7,121 bases of DNA from assembly GCA_017614095.1 (NCBI GenBank), contig JAGACN010000030.1, positions 1-7,121 on the forward strand, read 5' to 3'. The notes beneath the pieces were generated by a model, which saw only the letters and a program-made list of their open reading frames with translations, made no database searches and was not told where the DNA came from. Source of the stretch: Clostridia bacterium. Its GTDB lineage: Bacteria; Bacillota_A; Clostridia; Oscillospirales; CAG-382. Below are positions 1 through 6,234 of this stretch, piece by piece. Positions within the stretch are counted from its first letter, which is position 1. Every line of letters starts with the position of its first letter. A program made the translations under genes and the position numbers.

Positions 1-248
1 CGATGGCCTACCTGAACGACGCGGAAGACGTCGGCGAGGAGGTGCGCGCCATGGTCGACGAATACGGCGAGGCGCCGAACATCTCCGGACTGGCGCCCAT
101 GTACAACCATCTGCCCTACATCGAATCCACCAAGCAGGTGGAGGAATGCCGGAAAGCCGGCGCGAAGGGCGTCGCCTTCTTCTGCGCGGGCAATTTCGAC
201 GAAGAACAGCTGCTCCATCTGAAGGAGGGCGTGTTCCGCAGGAAATAG
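1..248 (+). CDS. C-terminal part of a probable TIM-barrel (glycosidase-like) protein, 5' truncated
   Basis: An open frame enters from the left edge and ends at TAG 246-248. The first ATG is at base 3, but only two bases lie before it, so no start signal can be judged. The first residues read (P/S/T/A)-MAYLNDAED, and PMAY-like strings are common near the end of family-10-like glycosidase barrels, so I treat this as the 3' end of a longer gene. About 81 residues are visible. The final strand-helix pair (GAKGVAFFCAGNF, then EEQLLHLKEGVF) resembles the last beta/alpha unit of such barrels, where a GA-x-GV-x-F segment is typical. No catalytic residue can be assigned from this fragment. A hairpin terminator follows 35 nt after the stop. 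The coding call is firm; the family is a guess from short motifs. Confidence 0.6.
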   Translation, partial: MAYLNDAEDVGEEVRAMVDEYGEAPNISGLAPMYNHLPYIESTKQVEECRKAGAKGVAFFCAGNFDEEQLLHLKEGVFRRK

Positions 249-283
249 GGCCTGAAAGAGAAAGATCCGTCTTGGAACGGTTT

Positions 284-320
284 GCGCCGCGCGGTATTTG
301 CTGCGCGGCGCTTCTGTTTT
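284..320 (+). terminator. Intrinsic terminator of the truncated left-edge gene
   Basis: A perfect 9-bp GC-only inverted repeat (GCGCCGCGC 284-292 and GCGCGGCGC 303-311) with a 10-nt loop is followed on the plus strand by TTCTGTTTT (312-320). The minus strand has no T-run after the stem (AAACCG), so it works mainly for the plus-strand gene. The T-run overlaps the last codon of the convergent methyltransferase. Confidence 0.8.
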
Positions 321-1539
321 AAAGGATCTGGAAAATGTAGAATTTGAGGTAGGCGGTCTCCGGGACCGACCAGAGGACCGGATGATCCCTGCCCTGCTGC
401 CGGGCCTCGATCTGCTTGAGCTGGACGGACGCCGCAGCCGCCGCGTCGGAAAGCATGGACCGGAACAGCCCGTCCGTCATGAAATGCGAGCAGGAGCAGG
501 TGGCCAGATAGCCCCCGCGCGGCAGGATCTTCATAGCCGCATAATTGATCCGCCGGTAGCCCAGATAGGCGTTTTTGACCGTGTCGCCGCTCTTGGTGAA
601 AGCGGGCGGATCCAGCACGATCAGGTCGAACGGCTTCTGTTTTCTGTCCAGCAGATCCTGAAGGTAGTCGAACGCGTCGGCGCAGACGAATGCGATCCGG
701 TCCGAAAAGCCGTTCAGTTCCGCGTTCGTTCCAGCCGTCTTCAGCGCCTCCTCCGAGACGTCCACCGCCGTGACGGACGACGCGCCTCCGAACGCGGCGT
801 TCAGCGCGAACGAGCCCGTATGGGTAAAGCAGTCCAGCACCCGTTTTCCTTTCGACAGACTGCAAACCGCCTGCCGGTTCCATTTCTGGTCCAGAAAATA
901 CCCGGTCTTCTGGCCGCGGACGTAATCGACCAGATAGCGGACGCCGTTCTCCTCGATGAGGACGGTCCCGTCCGTGTCCGTCCGCAGCCCGTCGAAGGCA
1001 TAGAACCCGCAAAAGGGCTCCATCCCTTCCAGCGCGCGGACCGGGGCGTCGTTCCGCTCGTACAGGACGGAAACGGTCTCGCCCTCCTCTTTGAGCAGAC
1101 GGATCAGGATCGGGAAGAGCAGATCCTTCCGTCTTTCGATGCCCAGAGACAGCGTTTCGGAAACGAGCACGTCCCCGAACTTGTCCAGCGTCCAGCCCGG
1201 GAACTGGTCCGCTTCGCCGAAGATGAGGCGGCAGCAGGACAGACCGCCGCAGACGGTCTTCCGGTAGTCGAGCGCGTAGCGGATGCGCCGCTCCCAGAAG
1301 GCTTCGTCGAACGTCTGGTTCGGGTCCCGGCAGATCAGCCGGACGCGGATCTTGGAGCGGTCGTTGACGAAGCCGGTCCCCAGCCAGCTGCCCTTTCCGG
1401 TGACGACGTCGACCAGGTCCCCGTTTTCATAACTCCCGCAGGCAGCGGCCGTATCCTCGCCGTACACCCAGGGATGTCCGCTCCGGATGCGTTTTTCCGC
1501 CTTCGGATCCACCGTGATCCTGCAAAATCGGCGTTCCAT
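319..1539 (-). CDS. Class I SAM-dependent rRNA (cytosine-C5) methyltransferase, RlmI/YwbD type
   Basis: Predicted cytoplasmic 23S rRNA m5C methyltransferase of the RlmI family (E. coli RlmI modifies C1962), 406 residues, close to the family length. An N-terminal PUA-like RNA-binding domain spans about residues 1-80, with the family string HPWVY at 22-26. A middle segment has KTGYFLDQ (211-218), typical of the family. The Rossmann methyltransferase domain carries the SAM-binding DCFTHTGSF (236-244), acidic VD at 259-260, motif IV DPPAFTKS (310-317) and motif VI TCSCSH (347-352). Cys350 of the SCS string is the likely nucleophile. The ATG at 1539 is preceded by GAGGA 4-5 nt upstream and by a good promoter. 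The gene is transcribed alone, divergent from dut and convergent with the left-edge gene. Family assignment is strong; the exact rRNA position modified is inferred from homologues. Confidence 0.93.
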   Translation of the reverse strand: MERRFCRITVDPKAEKRIRSGHPWVYGEDTAAACGSYENGDLVDVVTGKGSWLGTGFVNDRSKIRVRLICRDPNQTFDEAFWERRIRYALDYRKTVCGGLSCCRLIFGEADQFPGWTLDKFGDVLVSETLSLGIERRKDLLFPILIRLLKEEGETVSVLYERNDAPVRALEGMEPFCGFYAFDGLRTDTDGTVLIEENGVRYLVDYVRGQKTGYFLDQKWNRQAVCSLSKGKRVLDCFTHTGSFALNAAFGGASSVTAVDVSEEALKTAGTNAELNGFSDRIAFVCADAFDYLQDLLDRKQKPFDLIVLDPPAFTKSGDTVKNAYLGYRRINYAAMKILPRGGYLATCSCSHFMTDGLFRSMLSDAAAAASVQLKQIEARQQGRDHPVLWSVPETAYLKFYIFQIL

Positions 1540-1586
1540 GCGTTCCTCTTTCTCCCGCCCGAGAGCGGCTTTTTTCTTCGCTTTCC

Positions 1587-1616
1587 ACTATACCTCACGC
1601 CAAACGTTTTTGTCAA
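1587..1616 (-). promoter_or_regulatory. Promoter of the rRNA methyltransferase gene
   Basis: On the minus strand there is a perfect -35 TTGACA (1616 to 1611), an 18-nt spacer and a -10 TATAGT (1592 to 1587). A start site near 1580 would leave a leader of about 40 nt before the ATG at 1539. The site lies in an AT-rich gap between GC-rich genes. Confidence 0.65.
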
Positions 1617-1636
1617 CCGAGAACGAACATTTTTGC

Positions 1637-1665
1637 TTGCATTTCCGCCTTTCCTGTGTTAAAGT
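1637..1665 (+). promoter_or_regulatory. Probable promoter of the dut operon
   Basis: TTGCAT (1637-1642), a 17-nt spacer and TAAAGT (1660-1665), with a TGT extension (1657-1659) that fits an extended -10. The -35 box is weak, so the extended -10 would matter. It faces away from the methyltransferase promoter; the two -35 boxes are 20 nt apart. A start near 1672 gives a leader of about 22 nt that includes the ribosome binding site. Confidence 0.5.
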
Positions 1666-1693
1666 GAAAGCAGAAAGAACACGGAGGTGTCCC

Positions 1694-2143
1694 ATGCCGA
1701 AACCCCTTCAGGTGCATATCAAACTGACTGATCCGAACGCGACGGTGCCGTCCTACGCGACCGCGCATTCCGCGGGGGCGGATCTCTATCTGTGCGCGGA
1801 AAGCGACCTGACCGTTTCGCCCGGCGAGACGGTGCTGGCCCATACCGGCGTTTCCATGGAGATCCCCGAAGGCTACGTCGGCCTCATTTTCGCCCGGAGC
1901 GGCCTGGCGACGAAACGGCATCTGGCGCCCGCGAACAAGGTCGGCGTCATCGACAGCGACTACCGCGGCGAGATCATGGTCCCGGTGCACAACCACGGAC
2001 AGGAGACCCAGACGGTCCGTCCGGGCGAGCGCATCGCGCAGATGGTCTTCCTGGAATACGGAAAGGCGGATTTCGTCTGTCTCGACGAACTGAACGAAAC
2101 GGACCGCGGAACCGGCGGATTCGGCTCGACGGGTACCGTGTGA
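1694..2143 (+). CDS. dut: Deoxyuridine 5'-triphosphate nucleotidohydrolase (dUTPase)
   Basis: Hydrolyses dUTP to dUMP and pyrophosphate in the cytoplasm, keeping uracil out of DNA and supplying dUMP for thymidylate synthesis. The 149-residue protein has the normal length of the homotrimeric family and all five motifs in order: AGADLY (27-32), ARSGLA (67-72), GVIDSDYRGE (84-93), RIAQMVF (113-119), and the C-terminal arm RGTGGFGSTG (138-147) that closes over the nucleotide. Asp87 is the expected catalytic base. The start at 1694 is fixed by GGAGG (1683-1687) 6 nt upstream and by N-terminal alignment to the family. Longer in-frame readings run back into the divergent promoter region and are not credible. 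It is first in a cluster with a HAD phosphatase, whose ATG uses the last base of the dut TGA. Confidence 0.96.
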   Translation: MPKPLQVHIKLTDPNATVPSYATAHSAGADLYLCAESDLTVSPGETVLAHTGVSMEIPEGYVGLIFARSGLATKRHLAPANKVGVIDSDYRGEIMVPVHNHGQETQTVRPGERIAQMVFLEYGKADFVCLDELNETDRGTGGFGSTGTV

Positions 2144-2805
2144 TGCGGTATCCCATCCTCTTTTTCGACCTGGACGGCACGCTGGCGGACACGACGGAAG
2201 GCGTTCTCAACGGCGTCCGCTACGCGCTGGAGAACATGGGCCGTCCGGTCCCCTCTCCGGAGGAACTGCGTCCGTTTATGGGTCCCCCGCTGACCGAGTC
2301 CTTCGAACGGTTCACCGGCATGAGCCCGGAAGACGCCAAAAGAGCGGAAGACCTTTACCGCGTCTACTACCGCGACAAAGGCATCTTCGAAACGAAGGAA
2401 TACCCCGGCATGCGGGAACTCCTGCAGACGCTGAAAGACACCCCCTACCGGATGGCGGTCGCCACGTCCAAACTGGAACCAAACGCGCTGAACGTGCTGG
2501 GATCCTTCGGTTATCTGCCCTTCTTCGAAACGGTCTCCGGCTCCACGAAAGACGGTTCCGTCTCCTCCAAGACGGACGTCATCCTGCAGGCGCAGCGCCG
2601 GATGGACTGCGGCGACCCGTCGGCGATCCTGATGATCGGCGACCGGAAATACGACATCCTCGGAGCGCACGCGCTGGGTCTGGCCGCGGCCGGCATCTAT
2701 ACCGGCACGGCGGACGACAAGGAGCTGGAAGACGCCGGCGCGGATTACGTCGTCCATTCGCCGGAAGCGCTGCTGGACCTGCTCCTGCTTATCCTCGATC
2801 TTTGA
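2143..2805 (+). CDS. HAD-superfamily phosphatase (phosphoglycolate phosphatase/5'-nucleotidase-like)
   Basis: Predicted soluble Mg-dependent phosphomonoesterase of HAD subfamily I with a helical C1 cap, 220 residues, as usual for Gph/PpaX-like proteins. Motif I FDLDGTLADT places the nucleophile Asp9 and acid/base Asp11. The cap spans about residues 18-85. Motif II is ATS (107-109), motif III Lys143 in SSKTD, and motif IV GDRKYD (166-171) with metal-binding Asp167 and Asp171. The set is complete, so the enzyme should be active. The ATG at 2143 overlaps the dut stop by one base (TGATG) and no strong Shine-Dalgarno precedes it, so it is probably translated by termination-reinitiation. Substrate is uncertain: the GSTKDGS...MIGDRKYD style resembles phosphatases annotated as 5'-nucleotidase or phosphoglycolate phosphatase. 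Coupling to dUTPase makes a nucleotide plausible, but this is inference. Confidence 0.9.
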   Translation: MRYPILFFDLDGTLADTTEGVLNGVRYALENMGRPVPSPEELRPFMGPPLTESFERFTGMSPEDAKRAEDLYRVYYRDKGIFETKEYPGMRELLQTLKDTPYRMAVATSKLEPNALNVLGSFGYLPFFETVSGSTKDGSVSSKTDVILQAQRRMDCGDPSAILMIGDRKYDILGAHALGLAAAGIYTGTADDKELEDAGADYVVHSPEALLDLLLLILDL

Positions 2806-2823
2806 TGATTCCGGAGGTTCGTC

Positions 2824-3669
2824 ATGCAAACCACTTCACCCAACTGGCCGCTCGGCATCTCCACCTGTTCGTTCGGCTATCTGGACGAGTCCGTCTTTAA
2901 AGCCTATGCGGATGTGGGCGCTTTAATGGAGATCTCTCTGTCCACGGACCAGTGCAGGCAGCTGGACTGGGCGTCCATCTCCGTCTTTTCCGCGCGCTAC
3001 GGCGTCCCCGTCCGATCCTTCCACCTGCCCTTCTATCCGTTCGAGCACAACAATCTCGCCAGCCCGGACGCCGCTGTCCGGAAGGAAACGGTCGCTTTTC
3101 ACGCGGAATACCTCCGGAAGATCTCCGACGCCGGCATCCGCTACGCGGTCGTCCATCCCAGCGGCGAGCCGAACCCGCCGGAAGTCCATCAGGACATGCT
3201 GAACGCCTGCGCGGAATCCCTGTTCCAACTGGCGGAGACGGCAAAGTCTTTTGCTGTCACCCTCTGCGTGGAGAACCTGCCGCGCACCTGCATCGGCCGC
3301 GACAGCAGCGAGATCCGTTTCCTGACAGACAGCCACCCGGACTTACGCGTCTGCTTCGACGTCAACCATCTGCTGACCGAGTCCCATAAAGCATTCGTCC
3401 GCGCGGTCGGAGAAAAGATCGCATCCGTCCACTTGTCCGATTACGATTTCGTCGACGAAAAGCATTGGCTGCCCGGAGAGGGCTCCATCCGCTGGGACGA
3501 GCTGATCGACCTGTTACTGGAAGCCGGTTATGCGGGGCCCTGCCTGTACGAAGTGCCGATGAAGTGTCCGAAATCCCTGCCGGTCCCGCGCAGGGATCTG
3601 ACCCTGAGAGATTATCTGAACAACTACCGTTCTCTTCTGTCCGGCGAACCCTTCCCGGTCATTCGCTGA
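2824..3669 (+). CDS. Sugar-phosphate isomerase/epimerase-like TIM-barrel protein (AP endonuclease 2/xylose isomerase-like fold)
   Basis: A 281-residue protein with the motif order of the xylose-isomerase-like TIM-barrel family, which includes IolE/IolI, hydroxypyruvate isomerase, tagatose epimerase and endonuclease IV. Visible strands and ligands are HLPF (67-70), VVHPSG (109-114), CVENL (148-152; Glu150), CFDVNH (177-182; Asp179, His182), VHLSDYD (202-208; His203), HWLPGEG (214-220) and YEV (242-244; Glu243). Glu150, Asp179, His203 and Glu243 match the usual divalent-metal quartet of sugar epimerases. The ATG at 2824 has GGAGG (2813-2817) 6 nt upstream, 18 nt after the phosphatase stop, so it is probably in the same transcript. 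The terminator follows within 20 nt. With 281 residues and only part of the endonuclease IV zinc set recognisable, an isomerase/epimerase is likelier than a DNA-repair nuclease. Substrate unknown. Confidence 0.85.
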   Translation: MQTTSPNWPLGISTCSFGYLDESVFKAYADVGALMEISLSTDQCRQLDWASISVFSARYGVPVRSFHLPFYPFEHNNLASPDAAVRKETVAFHAEYLRKISDAGIRYAVVHPSGEPNPPEVHQDMLNACAESLFQLAETAKSFAVTLCVENLPRTCIGRDSSEIRFLTDSHPDLRVCFDVNHLLTESHKAFVRAVGEKIASVHLSDYDFVDEKHWLPGEGSIRWDELIDLLLEAGYAGPCLYEVPMKCPKSLPVPRRDLTLRDYLNNYRSLLSGEPFPVIR

Positions 3670-3681
3670 CCGGCCGGCAGC

Positions 3682-3734
3682 AAAAAACAGGACTGCATCT
3701 CAATCTGTGAAAACGGATTGAAGCAGTCCTTTTT
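3682..3734. terminator. Bidirectional intrinsic terminator between convergent operons
   Basis: The lower stem AGGACTGC (3689-3696) pairs with GCAGTCCT (3723-3730). An upper stem CAATCTGT/ACGGATTG (3701-3708 and 3713-3720, one G-T pair) is capped by a GAAA loop, with a small internal loop between stems. An A-run (3682-3687) and a T-run (3730-3734) flank it, so RNA from either strand ends in a hairpin plus U-run. It serves the dut cluster (plus) and the ABC operon (minus). Confidence 0.88.
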
Positions 3735-3751
3735 CGTTGTGTTTAGGGTCT

Positions 3752-4336
3752 TCAGTCGGATTGATTCATGCCCGGACCGGAAAACAGTTCCAGCGGCGTA
3801 CAGCCCAGTTTTTCCGCTTCCGTCATGTCGTGTGTGACCAGCAGAAGACATTTGCCGGCCTCCGTTTCCTTGAGCAGCTGTAAAATGCCTTCCTTCCGGT
3901 CCGCGTCCAGAGCGGAGAAGGGTTCGTCCAGCAGCAGGATATCGTGAGGAAAGGCTAGTGCGCGCGCAAGGGCGACCCTACGCTTCATGCCTCCGGACAG
4001 TTCGGAAGGGATCTTCTTTTCAGCGTCCGAAAGACCGACGCGCGCCAGCAGCCGGCGGGTCAGAGCCGCGTCCTTACAGACTTCGTAAACGTTCTCGAAA
4101 GCGGTCCGCGTCGGCAGCAGGCGGTCTTCCTGAAAGACGACCGACAGTCTGCCGTCAACGGACACGGTACCGGCGTCCGGTTTTTCCAGACCGGAAATAA
4201 GCCGAAGGAGCGTCGTCTTTCCGCATCCGGACGGGCCGGACAGCGCGTAGAAGACGCCGTCTTGAAGGTCGAAAGAAAGGCCGGAAAAGATACTTTTGTC
4301 TCCGTAGGCCTTTTGCAGATCCCGTACGGCGATCAC
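3752..4336 (-). CDS. ABC transporter ATP-binding protein, NitT/TauT (SsuB/TauB)-like
   Basis: Cytoplasmic nucleotide-binding subunit that powers the importer encoded upstream. The 194-residue protein has Walker A GPSGCGKTT (34-42), Q-loop Gln69 in VVFQED, signature LSGGM (113-117), Walker B ILLLDEP (133-139) with Glu138, D-loop SALD (141-144) and H-loop His169, so it is complete for ATP hydrolysis. I place the start at GTG 4336, which overlaps the permease TGA as GTGA and has an AAGGGGGAG site 7 nt upstream. The product then opens with the family-like (M)IAVRDLQKAYG. A longer reading from ATG 4453 would lie inside the permease gene and add non-homologous residues. It is short for the family (typically near 250) because the C-terminal tail after the H-loop is only about 25 residues. 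Last gene of the operon. Confidence 0.92.
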   Translation of the reverse strand: MIAVRDLQKAYGDKSIFSGLSFDLQDGVFYALSGPSGCGKTTLLRLISGLEKPDAGTVSVDGRLSVVFQEDRLLPTRTAFENVYEVCKDAALTRRLLARVGLSDAEKKIPSELSGGMKRRVALARALAFPHDILLLDEPFSALDADRKEGILQLLKETEAGKCLLLVTHDMTEAEKLGCTPLELFSGPGMNQSD

Positions 4337-5130
4337 GGCGTCACTCCCCCTTCCGTCACCGGCTGCAGTCGGCCTTTCTTCTGGCAGTACAGGACGAAGG
4401 ACATCATACCCTTCTCGATGAGCAGACTCAACAGGATGACGACCAGCGTCCATGCGAACATGTCCGCCGTCTCCAGATAGACCTTTGACTCATACAGATG
4501 CAGGCCGATCGACGAAGCGGCCAGGCTGAGCACCTCCGCGGCGACACCTGCTTTCCAGGCCAGCCCAAGACAGGTCTTCAGTCCGGCCGTCAGATAGGGC
4601 GCGACGGCCGGGAAATAGATGCGCGACAGCTTCTGCTTGCGGGAGAAACGGAACACGGCAGCCATTTCGAGGAGTTTCGGATCGGCTGACAGAACGCCCG
4701 CCTTCACGTTCCCGAACAGGACGGGCAGCACCATCAACGCGGAAATGGCGGCCGGGATCAGATTCTTGTCGATCCAGACCAAAGCCAGGATGATGAACGA
4801 GGCGACCGGCGTCGAACGGATGACGCTCATCAGCGGAGAGATCAGCGTATCTACCGCGCGGACGCGTGCGCACAGGATGCCCAGCGCGGTCCCGAGCAGG
4901 ACGGCGGCCGTGAAGCCGCCCAGGATACGGCCGAGCGTCGACAGGACGGACAGATAGAATTCACCGGTCTTGAAGAAAGAGAACAAATGTTCAGCCACGA
5001 CGGGCGGCGAAGGCACCAGGACCTCCTTCCCGACGACGGCGGAAAGGATCCACCAGACGCCGATCCAGAAGACAAAGGCGATGAGGCCACGGACGAAACC
5101 GGGCAGCCGGGATGTCTTTTTGCCGTTCAT
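4333..5130 (-). CDS. ABC transporter permease, NitT/TauT (SsuC/TauC)-like
   Basis: Membrane subunit of the importer, 265 residues, normal family length. Hydrophobic segments lie at about residues 13-33, 66-88, 100-120, 124-140, 183-206 and 225-246, consistent with six membrane spans. The cytoplasmic coupling (EAA) loop is at 155-174 (EMAAVFRFS...IYFP). It keeps the Glu, the Ala and the I-x-x-P end, but the usual Gly is Arg161, which I believe also occurs in related clostridial permeases. The ATG at 5130 follows the binding-protein stop by 9 nt and has no clear Shine-Dalgarno, so translation is probably coupled to the gene before it. Its own stop overlaps the ATPase GTG start. Transport direction is inward because a binding protein is encoded in the operon. 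Confidence 0.93.
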   Translation of the reverse strand: MNGKKTSRLPGFVRGLIAFVFWIGVWWILSAVVGKEVLVPSPPVVAEHLFSFFKTGEFYLSVLSTLGRILGGFTAAVLLGTALGILCARVRAVDTLISPLMSVIRSTPVASFIILALVWIDKNLIPAAISALMVLPVLFGNVKAGVLSADPKLLEMAAVFRFSRKQKLSRIYFPAVAPYLTAGLKTCLGLAWKAGVAAEVLSLAASSIGLHLYESKVYLETADMFAWTLVVILLSLLIEKGMMSFVLYCQKKGRLQPVTEGGVTP

Positions 5131-5139
5131 CGGGGCCGG

Positions 5140-6234
5140 TTATCCAAGGTAGTAGAAATCGTCGCCGGGCAGGTTCCCGCCGACGGATGCCGGGTTCGCT
5201 TCGTACAGCACCTTCAGCATCGCCGAGACGGCGTCTTTGGACTCTTTTCCGGACAGCAGGACGATGTTGCAGTTGGGCAGCGCCTTCTTCGCGACGGCCG
5301 CCTTCGGGATGATCTCCGCTTCCGCGATCAGTTCGGACGCCTCGTCCGGGTTGCCCTGCGCGAAGGAGACGGACTTGGCGTATTCGTTCAGGAAGGTCCC
5401 GACCGCGGACGGATGCGCTTCCGCGAAGGCTTTGCTGACGATCAGCACGCCCTGTACGAGAACGGTATCGGACACCTTGTCCCATTCGTCGGTCAGATCC
5501 AGCGCGATGCGGACGTCGGCGTTGTTCAGCAGCACGGACGTCACGTTCGGTTCGGGCAGCATGCCGATGCTCACCGAGCCGGCGGTCACCTGGGTCGCCA
5601 GCTCCGCGTGTTCCGCGAGATAGGAAACGGTCAGGTCCTTTTCCGGATTGATGCCGTTTTTGGAGAGGATGTAGTTGAGCACATATTCCGGCGTGGATCC
5701 CTGTCCGGTCGCCGTCAGCGACTTCCCTTTCAGGTCTTCGACCGAGTGGACGGTATCCCCGTTCTCCAGGACATACAGCACGCCGAGAGTGTTGACCGCG
5801 GCGACGAGCACGCTGCCGCCCGTCTTGTTGTACAGAACGGACGCGAGGTTCACCGGCACCGCGGCGAATTCGAAGTCGCCCTTGATGACTTCCGCCGAGA
5901 TCTGATCCGGAGCGGAAGCGACCGTGAACGCGTACGGGAGATCGGTCTCCCCGTTCTTGCGGTCGGAAATGAGTTTCGCCATGCCCATACCGGTCGGGCC
6001 TTTCAGCGTCAGGACGCGGATCTCGTCCGGCAGCGGCTCTTCGGACGGTCCGGCGCTCTCGGCGGACAGTTCCGGCCGGGAAGCGGGTTCCGGATCGGAT
6101 CCGGAAGACGGAAGCGACTCCATCGGTGCGGACGATTCCGCACCCGTCTGCGCGCATCCCGCAAACAGGCAGATCCCGGCCAGCAGGATCAGGACCATAA
6201 GGAAGGATAATCCTTTTTTCATCGTTGTTATCAT
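5140..6234 (-). CDS. ABC transporter substrate-binding lipoprotein, NitT/TauT (COG0715)-like
   Basis: Extracytoplasmic ligand-binding subunit, 364 residues, anchored to the membrane by a lipid. It has a positively charged N-region (KK at 6-7), a hydrophobic core to residue 25, and a lipobox LFAGC with Cys27 as the modified residue. Residues 28-70 form a Ser/Pro/Glu/Ala-rich linker. The periplasmic-binding type II domain follows, with GPTGMGMAKL (79-88), AAVPVNLASVLYN (124-136), GVLYVLE (151-157), GQGSTPEYVLNYIL (177-190) and IGMLPEPNVTSVL (223-235), all in the positions usual for clostridial COG0715 proteins. The start at 6234 forms ATGA with the stop of the regulator gene and has AAAGGAGA 9 nt upstream. 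Met5 (6222) would be 21 nt from that site, so it is less likely. Ligand unknown: nitrate, sulfonate, and thiamine-precursor binders share this fold, and nothing here decides among them. Confidence 0.93.
   Translation of the reverse strand: MITTMKKGLSFLMVLILLAGICLFAGCAQTGAESSAPMESLPSSGSDPEPASRPELSAESAGPSEEPLPDEIRVLTLKGPTGMGMAKLISDRKNGETDLPYAFTVASAPDQISAEVIKGDFEFAAVPVNLASVLYNKTGGSVLVAAVNTLGVLYVLENGDTVHSVEDLKGKSLTATGQGSTPEYVLNYILSKNGINPEKDLTVSYLAEHAELATQVTAGSVSIGMLPEPNVTSVLLNNADVRIALDLTDEWDKVSDTVLVQGVLIVSKAFAEAHPSAVGTFLNEYAKSVSFAQGNPDEASELIAEAEIIPKAAVAKKALPNCNIVLLSGKESKDAVSAMLKVLYEANPASVGGNLPGDDFYYLG

Noticed and set aside
267..280. Small CCGT/ACGG hairpin before the first terminator
   Set aside because: A four-pair stem followed by only three T bases is expected by chance and is overshadowed by the 9-bp GC stem next to it.
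298..1662. Long plus-strand open frame of 454 codons opposite the methyltransferase
   Set aside because: The minus-strand frame has complete RlmI-family motifs. The plus frame gives an Arg/Asp/Pro-rich product with no recognisable motif and is an antisense artefact of GC-rich coding DNA.
1487..1693. N-terminal extension of dUTPase from ATG 1487
   Set aside because: The extension would run through the divergent promoter region and part of the methyltransferase gene. ATG 1694 has a strong GGAGG site and matches the family N-terminus.
3665..3681. CCGGCCGG palindrome with flanking GCTG/CAGC after the isomerase gene
   Set aside because: It has no room for a loop and no T-run, and it overlaps the stop codon. 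The clear terminator 10 nt later explains transcript ending.
3752..4453. ATPase starting at ATG 4453
   Set aside because: The extra N-terminal residues lie within the permease gene in another frame and look unrelated to ABC ATPases. GTG 4336 has a ribosome binding site and a stop-start overlap.
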